A DNA stretch of 32,429 nucleotides from Candidatus Bathyarchaeota archaeon (GCA_029934005.1 JAOZNA010000004.1:1-32429); one strand, 5' to 3'; shown: positions 1 to 9,099, counted from the first letter of the stretch. Notes: generated by a model not told the origin, from the sequence alone. A program made the numbers and translations.

Positions 1-2
1 TC

Positions 3-428
3 CTAGGCACAACCGATGAAACATTCAATTTAACATTCTACGTAGAATCACAAGCCACCAACAAGACGGTTTCTATCCAAACACAGAACATAAACCTTAA
101 ACATGCCACATCAACGATAATCACATTCATCTGGAACACATCTGGTTTTGATATAGGCCAATACACTGTAATTGTTTACGCGTGGCCCGTTCTAAACGAG
201 TCCGAAACAGATGATAATATACTCTATGATGAAGTTTACGTTACAATTCCTGGCGACGTTAACGGAGATAAAGAAGTCAACATAATCGATGTGATACTTA
301 TAACTGGAATTTACGGAGCAAAACGAGGAGACCCGACTTTTAATCCGAATTCAGATTTAAAAGAAGATGGAGTTATCGATATTTTTGATGTTATTTTATG
401 TACTTCTCACTATGGAGAAAAAGGCTAA
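3..428 (+). CDS. C-terminal end of a secreted/surface protein with a dockerin-like repeat pair (5' end outside window)
   Basis: Open frame from position 3 to TAA at 426-428. Ends ...VTIPGDVNGDKEVNIIDVILITGIYGAKRGDPTFNPNSDLKEDGVIDIFDVILCTSHYGEKG*, two Ca-loop-like DxNxDxxVxxxD / DxxxDGVIDIFD repeats as in dockerin type I. Confidence 0.75.
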   Translation, partial: LGTTDETFNLTFYVESQATNKTVSIQTQNINLKHATSTIITFIWNTSGFDIGQYTVIVYAWPVLNESETDDNILYDEVYVTIPGDVNGDKEVNIIDVILITGIYGAKRGDPTFNPNSDLKEDGVIDIFDVILCTSHYGEKG

Positions 429-475
429 TTATTTATTTAACATTCTAGTTTAAGCAACAAGGGAGGTTGGTTCGA

Positions 476-1447
476 TTGAGTTTTGAGATGTGGACGGAGA
501 AGTATAGACCGAAAAGCCTAGATGAGATGGTTAATCAATCGCATATAGTTCAACGTTTAAAAAGCTTTGTTGAAGCAAAGAATATTCCGCATTGCATTTT
601 TGCTGGGCCGCCTGGAACCGGGAAAACCACGGCGGCTTTATGTTTGGCTCATGACTTGTATGGTGAGGTTTACCGTGAATATCTGATGGAGCTTAATGCA
701 AGTGATGAAAGGGGCATTAATGTTATTCGAGAAACGGTGAAGACTTTCGCTAGAGCTAGGTCGATGGGTGAGATTCCATTTAAAATTTTGATTTTGGATG
801 AAGCGGATAATATGACTGCTGATGCTCAACAAGCCTTAAGAAGAACAATGGAGCGTTATACTGAAACTTGTCGTTTCATTCTTATTGCCAACTACAGTGG
901 AAGAATAATTGAGCCTATTCAGTCTCGCTGTGCACCTTTCCGTTTCACCTATTTGCCTAGAGAAGAACATGATAAATATTTAATGTATATTGCTGAAAAC
1001 GAGAAAGTTGAGCTTTTAAAAGATGGTTTAGATGCTATCTACGAGGTTTGCGGTGGAGATTTAAGGAAAGCAATTAACACTTTGCAAGCAGCAGCTTCGC
1101 TTGGAAAGCCAGTTAACGCTGAAGTAGTCTATTCGGTTGTAGGACATGCAAATCCCGTTGACGTTAGAGAAATGATTAAACTTGCGATGAAAGGCGATTT
1201 TATAAAAGCCAGAGATAAGCTTCGGGAAATGATTTTCCGTTATGGAGTCGCAGCCTCAGACATAGTACGTCAAATCCACACCGAAATTTTTAGACTCGAC
1301 GTTCCAGAAGCATGGAAAATTAAGCTAGCTGATATTGTGGGTGAAATAGACTTCCGCATAACTCAAGGTGCAGACGAAGAAGTACAACTAAGCGCTTTAC
1401 TAGCCCAGTTAGTTGAAGCGGGCTATCAAATCGGCAAAGAAACCTAA
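476..1447 (+). CDS. rfcS: Replication factor C small subunit
   Basis: MWTEKYRPKSLDEM, Walker A GPPGTGKTT, Walker B ILDEADNMT, LNASDERG and sensor/SRC motif QSRCAPFRF. TTG at 476 has GGAGG 9 nt upstream, a better spacing than TTG 467. Confidence 0.95.
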   Translation: MSFEMWTEKYRPKSLDEMVNQSHIVQRLKSFVEAKNIPHCIFAGPPGTGKTTAALCLAHDLYGEVYREYLMELNASDERGINVIRETVKTFARARSMGEIPFKILILDEADNMTADAQQALRRTMERYTETCRFILIANYSGRIIEPIQSRCAPFRFTYLPREEHDKYLMYIAENEKVELLKDGLDAIYEVCGGDLRKAINTLQAAASLGKPVNAEVVYSVVGHANPVDVREMIKLAMKGDFIKARDKLREMIFRYGVAASDIVRQIHTEIFRLDVPEAWKIKLADIVGEIDFRITQGADEEVQLSALLAQLVEAGYQIGKET

Positions 1448-1451
1448 TCGC

Positions 1452-2693
1452 ATGGTGTTTAAATCGATGTGGACTGCTTGGACAGTTAAGCATAAACCTA
1501 GAACCCTCGCAGGAGTTATTGGCAATAAGGAAGCAATTCAAAAACTTGTTGAATGGGTAAAATCTTGGGATAAAGGGATTCCTAAAAAACGCGCTGCTTT
1601 TCTTTATGGTCCGCCTGGCATAGGAAAGACTGTTACGGTTGAAGCGTTAGCTAACGATTTGAAGATGGAGCTTGTTGAGAAAAATGCAAGTGATTACCGA
1701 ACTGAAAAAGCTATCCAACGTTTTGCTGGATTAGCCTCACAGTACGGAACCCTATTTGGAAGAAAACGTCTAATTTTGCTGGATGAACTGGATGGAATAA
1801 CTGGCAGAGAAGATGCTGGCGGTCTTAAAGCAATAATGAACATCGTAAAAACTGCAAAGTGCCCAATAATTTTGATTGCCAACGATCCTTACGATCCTAG
1901 ATTTACAGCGTTACGTCAACTTTGCTTGATGATTGAATTTAAAAAACCTCGTGTTCGTGAAGTCCAAAGGCTTTTACAGAGAATCTGCATGCTCGAGGGA
2001 ATTAACGCTGAAGAAGCCGCGTTAAGGTTTATAGCTCAACGCTCCCAAGGTGATGTACGCTCAGCAATAAACGATTTACAAGCGTTGGCGCAAGGTAAAA
2101 AACGCCTAACCTTCGATGATGTTTCTTGGCTGGCTTACCGCGACAGAAAAGAGAAAATCTTTGAAGTTTTACGGTTAATTTTCTATTCTAGAACCTGCGA
2201 TGGAGCAAAAAGAGCAGTTGCAATGGCTGATGTAGATTTAGATATGCTTTTCGAATGGGTCTACGAGAATTTACCATACCATATACGTGACCCGCAAGAT
2301 TTGGCAGAAGCCATGGAATCCCTTGCAAAGGCGGATTTATACCGCGGAAGAATACGCTTAACCCAAGACTGGAAGCTCCAAAGCTACGTAATAGACTTCA
2401 TGACTGCAGGAGTTGCAATGGCTAGGAAAAGAACAAAACCAGCAGGATGGGTTCCATTAAGATTTCCGGAAAGAATAAAATGGCTTTCAAAAACAAAAGC
2501 TGAAAGAGAACTAAGAGCAGCCATTGCCAAAAAAATTAAGCGAAAATGCCATATTTCCGCAACAAGAGCCATAAAAGAATACATACCTTACCTTCGCATA
2601 ATATTTGAAAACAACTCTGAAATGGCGAATAAAATTGCAGAATGGCTTGACTTAAATGAACATATGAAAGCGTATCTAAGTGGGAAGAATTAG
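1452..2693 (+). CDS. rfcL: Replication factor C large subunit
   Basis: WTVKHKPRTLAGVIGN, GPPGIGKT, LLDELDGI, KNASDYRT. Lies directly downstream of rfcS. ATG 1452 preferred over the upstream TTG 1413, which overlaps rfcS. Confidence 0.93.
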   Translation: MVFKSMWTAWTVKHKPRTLAGVIGNKEAIQKLVEWVKSWDKGIPKKRAAFLYGPPGIGKTVTVEALANDLKMELVEKNASDYRTEKAIQRFAGLASQYGTLFGRKRLILLDELDGITGREDAGGLKAIMNIVKTAKCPIILIANDPYDPRFTALRQLCLMIEFKKPRVREVQRLLQRICMLEGINAEEAALRFIAQRSQGDVRSAINDLQALAQGKKRLTFDDVSWLAYRDRKEKIFEVLRLIFYSRTCDGAKRAVAMADVDLDMLFEWVYENLPYHIRDPQDLAEAMESLAKADLYRGRIRLTQDWKLQSYVIDFMTAGVAMARKRTKPAGWVPLRFPERIKWLSKTKAERELRAAIAKKIKRKCHISATRAIKEYIPYLRIIFENNSEMANKIAEWLDLNEHMKAYLSGKN

Positions 2694-2733
2694 TCAAGAC
2701 AACTTACACAGTAAATTTTGAAGATTAAACAGC

Positions 2734-3702
2734 CTAAAGTTCTTCCTTCTTTTGTCCAGTTCCTTTTCTTTCTATACTGAAAAATGGTTCTCTTCTTCTT
2801 ATAGCTTCGAGGAAAAGTTGCTCGAGCTCTTTATCGCTTGCACCGTTACGTAGGGGTGTTAAAACATCCACGAGGTTATCGTTTCTCATTAAACATGGCT
2901 TCAATTTTCCATCACTTGTTATTCGCAGTCTTGTGCAATGAGCACAAAATTCAGTGTTCTCCATCGGATGGATAACTTCAACTTTAGCTTCTGGCAAATG
3001 GTAAATCCGTCTGTTATGCATAAAACGCCTAGTTTCAACACTTATAGCTTTCCTTCCCAATTCTAATTCATAATCGTCAAGTGCACAATGATGTTGTAGG
3101 TAGTAGGATTTGCTTATATTTATTGGCTCAAGCTCAATCAATTGGAGAATAGTTCCAGTTTTAGACGCAAAATTTACCATACTCCAAACCTCATGATCAT
3201 TTACACCCTTCAAAATAAGCATGTTAAGTTTTACGGGATAAAGCCCAGCATCAACTGCCGCTTTTATACCTTCTAAAACGTCTCTAAGCCTTCCGCCAGT
3301 AAGCTTTGAGTAGGTTTCCGGATTTAAAGTCGGAATGTTCACGTTAACTCGCATTAATCCTTTCTGGTAGAGTTCCTCAGCATATTTTGCCAGTAGGGTT
3401 CCGTTAGTAGTCATTGACAAATCCTTCAAGCCTGAAATCTTCCCTAAACTTTCTACAATTTCTAAAATGTCGTTTCGAACTAAGGGTTCGCCACCAGTAA
3501 GCTTTACACGATTCATTCCCATTCTAACTGCAATTTTAACAAGACGAACAATTTCATCAACAGACATCTCAACAACTTTGTTTTCAACGGTCTTCTCTTG
3601 ACCTTCTCTGTGACAGTAAGAACAATGCAAATTACAGCGTTGGGTAACTGAAACGCGTAGGTTGAGGACTGGACGCCCAAAACGGTCCTTTAGAACCATC
3701 AC
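2734..3702 (-). CDS. moaA: GTP 3',8-cyclase MoaA (radical SAM)
   Basis: DRFGRPVLNLRVSVTQRCNLHCSYCH (CxxxCxxC), KLTGGEPLVR, and C-terminal cluster CAHCTRLRITSDGKLKPCL. Confidence 0.93.
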   Translation of the reverse strand: MMVLKDRFGRPVLNLRVSVTQRCNLHCSYCHREGQEKTVENKVVEMSVDEIVRLVKIAVRMGMNRVKLTGGEPLVRNDILEIVESLGKISGLKDLSMTTNGTLLAKYAEELYQKGLMRVNVNIPTLNPETYSKLTGGRLRDVLEGIKAAVDAGLYPVKLNMLILKGVNDHEVWSMVNFASKTGTILQLIELEPINISKSYYLQHHCALDDYELELGRKAISVETRRFMHNRRIYHLPEAKVEVIHPMENTEFCAHCTRLRITSDGKLKPCLMRNDNLVDVLTPLRNGASDKELEQLFLEAIRRREPFFSIERKGTGQKKEEL

Positions 3703-4235
3703 CTTTCACGTGCATGCTTTACGATGTGAGATGCTTCGGGTAATATAAGTTTTTCAAAACAAAGCCTAACAGCTCGAGGAGAACCAGGAATGCAGAAAAC
3801 AGCTTTTCCTTCGGTAACTCCTCCTAAAGCACGACTTAAAATGACAGCAGACCCCGTTTCTTGGTAACTAAGCCAACGGAATAATTCTCCAAATCCAGGC
3901 AGAATTTTCTCCAGAAAGGGCTCAATGGTTTCAATAGTAACGTCGGAAGGACTTACTCCAGTTCCACCACAGAAAACGATTACATCTACTTCTTTAGATA
4001 ACATTGCCTTTCTAAGCTCGGTTCGAATCATGGCTTGGCTGTCTGGAATAATTGATTTAAAAATCACTTTATGTCCAGCTTTTTCAATGAGAGAAACTGC
4101 TAAGTCTCCAGAAGGGTCTTCTACAATTTTTCCGGTTTTAGCCTTTTCGTATCGGCTTGTACTAACCACTATTACAGCGAAGCCTAGGGTTTTGGGAGCA
4201 TGTTTCTTATGCATCTTTGTGGTGTTACTTTCCAA
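3699..4235 (-). CDS. moaB: MoaB/Mog-family molybdopterin biosynthesis protein
   Basis: VIVVSTSRYEKAK, DVIVFCGGTGVSPSDVTIETIEP, and VFCIPGSPRAVRLCFEKLILPEASHI. Next to moaA and moaC. Start (TTG 4235 or ATG 4214) uncertain. Confidence 0.9.
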   Translation of the reverse strand: MESNTTKMHKKHAPKTLGFAVIVVSTSRYEKAKTGKIVEDPSGDLAVSLIEKAGHKVIFKSIIPDSQAMIRTELRKAMLSKEVDVIVFCGGTGVSPSDVTIETIEPFLEKILPGFGELFRWLSYQETGSAVILSRALGGVTEGKAVFCIPGSPRAVRLCFEKLILPEASHIVKHARER

Positions 4236-4677
4236 ACTTTTCCTCTTCCTTAAGCTTTTTTACTACACGGATTCCTTCAATAACCGTGTGTGGATATTGC
4301 CCAAACTCGTTCTTTTCATACGTTTTAACCATATCCCAGATCGTGAGCAAAGCGGTAGCGGTTCCTACTAAAGCTTCCATTTCAACTCCCGTTTGGGCAT
4401 GAGTTTTAACGGTGGTTGTTACCCTAAGAGTTTCTTTATCTTCGATTTGAATTTCGACTTTAACGTTTGTTAATGGTAGGGGATGACATAAAGGTATCAA
4501 ATTACATGTGTTTTTTGCCGCAAGTATTCCGGCAATCTTCGCTATTTCAATTGGATTACCCTTCTCTATTTTGTTCTGCTTAATTAAACCGACTGTTTCT
4601 GGTCTGAGTTTAATAATTCCTGTTGCTGTGGCTTCTCGGTAAACCTCTGGTTTTCCCGTGATATCAACCATACTCAT
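4225..4677 (-). CDS. moaC: Cyclic pyranopterin monophosphate synthase MoaC
   Basis: MVDITGKPEVYREATATGIIKL, AGILAAKNTCNLIPLCHPLPLTNVKVE, TGVEMEALVGTATALLTIWDM. The track start at 4752 overlaps the upstream gene; ATG 4677 fits the family N-terminus. Confidence 0.94.
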   Translation of the reverse strand: MSMVDITGKPEVYREATATGIIKLRPETVGLIKQNKIEKGNPIEIAKIAGILAAKNTCNLIPLCHPLPLTNVKVEIQIEDKETLRVTTTVKTHAQTGVEMEALVGTATALLTIWDMVKTYEKNEFGQYPHTVIEGIRVVKKLKEEEKFGK

Positions 4678-4681
4678 TATT

Positions 4682-5389
4682 TTATTCTCCTTTTGACCTA
4701 AATTGAGAGAGCGAAAGTTGTTTTTTCTCCTTTTCTTCCTTTTTTGGCTCATAGTTTTGTTCGGATTTTTCTAAAGCTTTCTTTTCTGTGCTAAAATGTA
4801 AGCTTTCTTCTTCAAGAAGTTTTATTTGATGTTTAACTTCGGCTAATGCTTTTTCAGCCATAAGTAAGGAAGCCCTTAACTTTTCTATTCTTTGAAATAT
4901 ACGATTTAAAATTGGTTGTAGGTCTTCTGAGGCTTGAATGGTGATTACTGGTCCTTTAGTTTGGGCTGCTTCCCTCAATCGTAAAATTGTGTCGATTATG
5001 GGAGATGGGTTGTCCCGTATTTCTCTCATTAAAATTAGGTAATCGGAACCGTCGGTTACGGCTTTTCTTAACTGTTCAAATGCAAGCTTTGAATTTGCCA
5101 ATGGTTCTGGGGATTTCTGAAATAAAATCTCCTTGAAGTTTTTCAGAGTTTGAGCCATGTTTAGGTAATATTTGTTTATTGTTGGTTCCTTTTCGGGCTT
5201 TAGCATCAGCATCATGTCTTTTAGACTTTCATTTAGTTCTATGAGTCTATTGGTTGAATTTTCTGTTTTCTTCCAGATTTCCATGGGTTGGAGTCTTTCG
5301 AAAATTATTCCGCTTGCTATTTCGGTTGCCAATTTTTGAAGTATTTCCTCAAATTCTGCTATTTGACTTCTAAATTTTTCGTAAATCAA
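4682..5389 (-). CDS. Hypothetical coiled-coil protein
   Basis: Long open frame, 235 aa, helix/coiled-coil-rich with charged C-terminal tail, ending just before moaC. No family recognised. Confidence 0.6.
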   Translation of the reverse strand: MIYEKFRSQIAEFEEILQKLATEIASGIIFERLQPMEIWKKTENSTNRLIELNESLKDMMLMLKPEKEPTINKYYLNMAQTLKNFKEILFQKSPEPLANSKLAFEQLRKAVTDGSDYLILMREIRDNPSPIIDTILRLREAAQTKGPVITIQASEDLQPILNRIFQRIEKLRASLLMAEKALAEVKHQIKLLEEESLHFSTEKKALEKSEQNYEPKKEEKEKKQLSLSQFRSKGE

Positions 5390-5426
5390 ACTTCACACTC
5401 ACACCGAATTAACAAGGTATTTAAGG

Positions 5427-5702
5427 CTAAACTTGTTTTATTTGTTGCCATTCATTAATGAACCTTTGAATAAGTCTTACATACGGGTTACCCTCATTAA
5501 GTTTAACAAAACGTATCCTACCGAATTTTTTCTGTTTAACTATTCCTAATCCTTCAAGAAAAGTTAGATATTCGCTAATCACCTTATGGTTAAGCTTTGT
5601 ACGTCTAGAAAGCTCCTTAATATGCACCTCTTCCAATTCAACCAAAACCTTCAAAATTCTAATTTTGCCACGAGAAGAAAAAATATCTTCTATTTCTAAC
5701 AT
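5427..5702 (-). CDS. Winged helix-turn-helix transcriptional regulator (ArsR-like)
   Basis: MLEIEDIFSSRGKIRILKVLVELEEVHIKELSRRTKLNHKVISEYLTFLEGLGIVKQKKFGRIRFVKLN. GGTGAG-type RBS upstream of ATG 5702; starts 11 bp after the Cdc6-like stop. Confidence 0.8.
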   Translation of the reverse strand: MLEIEDIFSSRGKIRILKVLVELEEVHIKELSRRTKLNHKVISEYLTFLEGLGIVKQKKFGRIRFVKLNEGNPYVRLIQRFINEWQQIKQV

Positions 5703-5712
5703 AACCTTTCTC

Positions 5713-6888
5713 TCACCTTTTTTCAACAATAATGGTAAGTAACCTTTCAAGCTCTGACGCTGGAATATATGGAAGGCTAATTAAACTTGTTTTTCCCCTC
5801 TGTCCTTTACCTGAAACTTGTATACGAAGTATTCCATAAGCTGAAAGTTTCCTAAGGTAATTCCAAAATTGAGTATGCTTTCTTGGTTTTTCACCGTACT
5901 CCTCGCAAACAACAGCATAAGCTTCCTCGGCTTCACTAGTTTTTATATATGCCTTCGCCGATTGCTGAAAAACTCGTGCTATTCCCAGCAATAATAATTG
6001 TTCGTGTAAGTCTAAATCTGCAATTTCATCTTTCCGTATGGTTGGATAAACGCTTGCGGATGCCTCCCGAACACATTCAGGAATAACTTCGAAGAGTCCA
6101 TTTGCATCTGCATATTTTCCTGCTCTCCATAGAAGTTCTATAGCATAACGTGCATTTCCACCTTCGAGTTCGGCGAGTTCAGCAATTAATTCGATTGCTT
6201 CATTTAAGACTGTGTTGGGTTTGAAAGCAAGTTTGACTCTTTCTCTTAAAATATCTACTAGTTGATGTTTCGAGTATTCTTCGAGATGTATTATGTTTTT
6301 CTGAAGGGTGCTCCTTGTGCTTTCATCAAGCTTTTCTAAATATTCGATTTCCCGAAGTATGCAGATAAGTGAAAGCCTTGATGGTTTGCCAAGCCTCGAT
6401 TCATGAATGCGTGTAAGCTTATAAACCGCCTCGGTTCCTTCATTAGCAATTAGAGATTCTAGTTCGTCTAAAGCTAAAATCAGATAAGCATTCTTATCAT
6501 CCAGCATTTCCATTAAAAATTGGAGCAGTTCCTCTGTGGAATAACCTCTCTTAGGAAAGTTGGGTCTAAAAGCAGTAATAACCCTTTGTAAAATAAGGAA
6601 GAATTTGCCTTTGCATTCTCGACAATTCACATGTAAATAATTAAGGTTAATACCTCTCCTTCTGGCTTCAGCCATGAGGTTAAGACCAAACCTTTGCGCT
6701 AAAGCCGTCTTTCCAGTTCCAACTTTTCCAGTTATCAAAACCCTATGGGACATTTCACCTGGAGATTCAATTAGTAGGCGGAAGAATTGGTATAAAAGGT
6801 TGAGCTGTTTTTCTCTGTGAACGAGTCTTAATGGAACATAGCTTAGGTCAAGTTTGCTTTCATCCTTGAAAACGCTGGAGTATATCAT
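5713..6888 (-). CDS. cdc6: Orc1/Cdc6-like AAA+ ATPase with C-terminal winged helix
   Basis: VLITGKVGTGKTALAQRFG (Walker A), LILALDELESL (Walker B), sensor region RLSLICILRE, EGGNARYAIELLWRAGKYA, C-terminal wHTH (FWNYLRKLSAYGILRI). Start taken at ATG 6888. Confidence 0.85.
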   Translation of the reverse strand: MIYSSVFKDESKLDLSYVPLRLVHREKQLNLLYQFFRLLIESPGEMSHRVLITGKVGTGKTALAQRFGLNLMAEARRRGINLNYLHVNCRECKGKFFLILQRVITAFRPNFPKRGYSTEELLQFLMEMLDDKNAYLILALDELESLIANEGTEAVYKLTRIHESRLGKPSRLSLICILREIEYLEKLDESTRSTLQKNIIHLEEYSKHQLVDILRERVKLAFKPNTVLNEAIELIAELAELEGGNARYAIELLWRAGKYADANGLFEVIPECVREASASVYPTIRKDEIADLDLHEQLLLLGIARVFQQSAKAYIKTSEAEEAYAVVCEEYGEKPRKHTQFWNYLRKLSAYGILRIQVSGKGQRGKTSLISLPYIPASELERLLTIIVEKR

Positions 6889-7079
6889 ATTTCTCTTTTC
6901 ACCATTCAGCCTTCCTAGCAATAAGTAGTTTATCAAGTTAAAAATTAGTTTGGTGGGCTTCCGCACTCAAGATCTCAATCATTCAGTTCAGGGGGGCCAG
7001 AGTCGTCATTGCCCACCGACAAACACTAATTAATATCATGAATAAAAATATATAGTCTACGTTAACGGTTTGAAATTCG

Positions 7080-8060
7080 ATGCTTAAAAAAATTAGGGTT
7101 GTTCCTTTAGCGGCGGAAAGCTTAGGCGTTAGGTCTATGGCAACTTTTGTGGAAACCGTAGACATTAAAATACTTCTTGATGCAGGAGTATCTCTAGCTC
7201 CAAACAGATTTGGTTTCCCACCACATCCACTTGAATATAAAGCGATAATTGAAGCTAGAGAGAAGATAAGAAAAGCGGCTGAAAAAGCAGAGGTAGTAAC
7301 TATAAGTCATTATCATTTCGACCATCATACGCCTTCCTACGTGGATTGGTGTTATAACTGGACGAATAATGAAACAGCTCGGCAAATATACAAAGACAAG
7401 ACAGTGCTGGTCAAAAATTACAAAGAGAAGATAAATTTTAATCAACGTCGAAGGGGATGGATGTTTACCAAGACAAGTGGAAAAGCCGCTAAAAAAATTG
7501 AAGTAGCTGATGGAAAAACGTTTAATTTTGGCGAAACTAAACTAATCTTTTCTGAACCAGTTTTTCATGGACAAGAAAACACGGCGTTAGGATGGCTTCT
7601 AATGGTAACGATTCAACATGAAAATGAAAGGGTGATGTTTGCACCAGATGTGCAGGGACCAATGTATAGTCCAACATTGGATAAAATTCTGGACATGAAG
7701 CCAGACATGCTCATAATAGGTGGACCACCGCTTTATCTTTCAGGTTTTAGAGTGAAAGAAGAACAGATAACTGTGGCTGTTCGAAATTTGGAAAAAATAG
7801 CCGAAAAAGTACCATTGACGATTTTGGAACATCACCTTTTAAGAGATGAAAAATGGAAGGAAAACGTGGAAAGAGTATTTGAAAAAGCAAATGAAAAATC
7901 CCATAAAGTCTTAACAGCAGCGGAGTTTTTAGGTTTAAAAAATAGGTTGTTAGAAGCAATAAGAGACAAGTTATATGAAAGGTATCCGCCAAGTAAGGAG
8001 TTCGAAAAGTGGTCCAAGCTTCCGTTAAAAGAGAGAAAGAAAGTTATGCCGCCTATTTAG
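7080..8060 (+). CDS. MBL-fold metallohydrolase, UPF0282-like
   Basis: RVVPLAAESLGVRSMATFVET and SHYHFDHHTPSY metal-binding motif, then FAPDVQGPMY and EHHLLRD. Confidence 0.87.
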   Translation: MLKKIRVVPLAAESLGVRSMATFVETVDIKILLDAGVSLAPNRFGFPPHPLEYKAIIEAREKIRKAAEKAEVVTISHYHFDHHTPSYVDWCYNWTNNETARQIYKDKTVLVKNYKEKINFNQRRRGWMFTKTSGKAAKKIEVADGKTFNFGETKLIFSEPVFHGQENTALGWLLMVTIQHENERVMFAPDVQGPMYSPTLDKILDMKPDMLIIGGPPLYLSGFRVKEEQITVAVRNLEKIAEKVPLTILEHHLLRDEKWKENVERVFEKANEKSHKVLTAAEFLGLKNRLLEAIRDKLYERYPPSKEFEKWSKLPLKERKKVMPPI

Positions 8061-8611
8061 CTTATGTCTAATGCCATTCGAATTTCATCTACATATTCCC
8101 CTTTCCAAAAAATTGCCTTCGGAACCCTTCCAACTTCTTTAAATCCAAACTTTTTGTACAAAGCCCTAGCCGGATAGTTGTTTTCATAAACATCAAGCAC
8201 TATCAATTTTAAACCATGCTTCTTAGCTTCTCGAACTAGTACTTCCATAAGCTTCGTGGCAATTCCAATTCTTCTATAACCATTTTTCACAGCTATTCCC
8301 AAAGTTCCAACATGGCTTTTATGCCCCTTATGCATGTTTATTTCTGCACCAGCCACAACCCTACCATCAACTTCAGCCACCAAATAAATCATTTCACCTT
8401 TCTCAACACTTACCAACCGTCTCGCAAGCCATTCCGCCTCTTCAATCCTACTAACTTCCCTTGTTCCCAAAATAGGTGCTTCTTCCCTAACAAGCGAATT
8501 AATAAAATCCAATAAATCGTCTAAATCCTCCCACCTCGGAGTTCGCAACACCACGATTTTGCCATTCCTAGCAATAAACTTTTCTACAATCATGTTTTCC
8601 ACAACAAACAT
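8057..8611 (-). CDS. GNAT-family N-acetyltransferase
   Basis: LVAEVDGRVVAGAEIN, VGTLGIAVKNGYRRIGIATKLMEVLVREAKKHGLKLIVLDVYENNYPARALYKKFGFKEVGR. Confidence 0.9.
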   Translation of the reverse strand: MFVVENMIVEKFIARNGKIVVLRTPRWEDLDDLLDFINSLVREEAPILGTREVSRIEEAEWLARRLVSVEKGEMIYLVAEVDGRVVAGAEINMHKGHKSHVGTLGIAVKNGYRRIGIATKLMEVLVREAKKHGLKLIVLDVYENNYPARALYKKFGFKEVGRVPKAIFWKGEYVDEIRMALDIS

Positions 8612-8663
8612 AAACCATTTGAGAAAAATTAATTAAACTTTCCCAGCGAAAGGTTAAGCAGAT

Positions 8664-8741
8664 GCGGCCGTAGTCTAGCCTGGACTAGGACGTCAGCCTG
8701 CCACGCTGAGGACCCGGGTTCAAATCCCGGCGGCCGCACCA
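8664..8741 (+). tRNA. tRNA-Gly(GCC) with encoded CCA
   Basis: Acceptor GCGGCCG/CGGCCGC; anticodon stem TCAGC-CTGCCAC-GCTGA gives anticodon GCC; T-arm CCGGG-TTCAAAT-CCCGG; discriminator A then CCA at 8739-8741. Confidence 0.96.
8716..8741 (+). repeat. 26-bp direct repeat, tRNA-side copy (candidate att core)
   Basis: GGGTTCAAATCCCGGCGGCCGCACCA, identical to 11474-11499. Confidence 0.92.
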
Positions 8742-8895
8742 CTTATCACAGTTATTTTTGCCATAAACTTTCTTCATTTGCTCTATTGCTCGCTTTAAAG
8801 CATTTTCACAAACTTTAGAAACGTTTAAGCCTAATTCATGGGGATTCTTTGACTAATTCTTTATCAACTTCAACAGTTGTTTTAGCCTCTGGTAT
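8716..8895 (-). pseudogene. N-terminal fragment of an archaeal split (SSV-type) tyrosine integrase, frameshifted
   Basis: Minus strand translates (I)PEAKTTVEVDKELVKES / frameshift / ELGLNVSKVCENALKRAIEQMKKVYGKNNCDKWCGRRDLNPG, running into the tRNA. Removing one base from the GGGG at 8840-8843 joins the two frames. Confidence 0.6.
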
Positions 8896-9099
8896 ACCTG
8901 AGTATACTTTTCAACATTCTTCCATTTAAGAATGGCGTGTGCAGAGCCATACAGTTTAAGAATGGAAAATATAATCCAAAATTGATGTTACTTAGCTTAG
9001 CTTGACTGATCAATTATTTTTTTATTAAATTTCTCTTTGTTTTATATTCTTCTTTCTAGTCCTTCAGCAAAGTTAAAATATAAAAAGGATAAGAAAAAT

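Noticed and set aside
3925-4402. Plus-strand ORFs antisense to moaB/moaC
   Set aside because: Antisense to well-supported moa genes, with no domain signal.
6975-7000. ORB/mini-ORB element at TTCAGTTCAGGGGGG
   Set aside because: It has a G-run but lacks the TCCAGTGGAAAC-like half and correct spacing, so I do not call it an origin recognition box.
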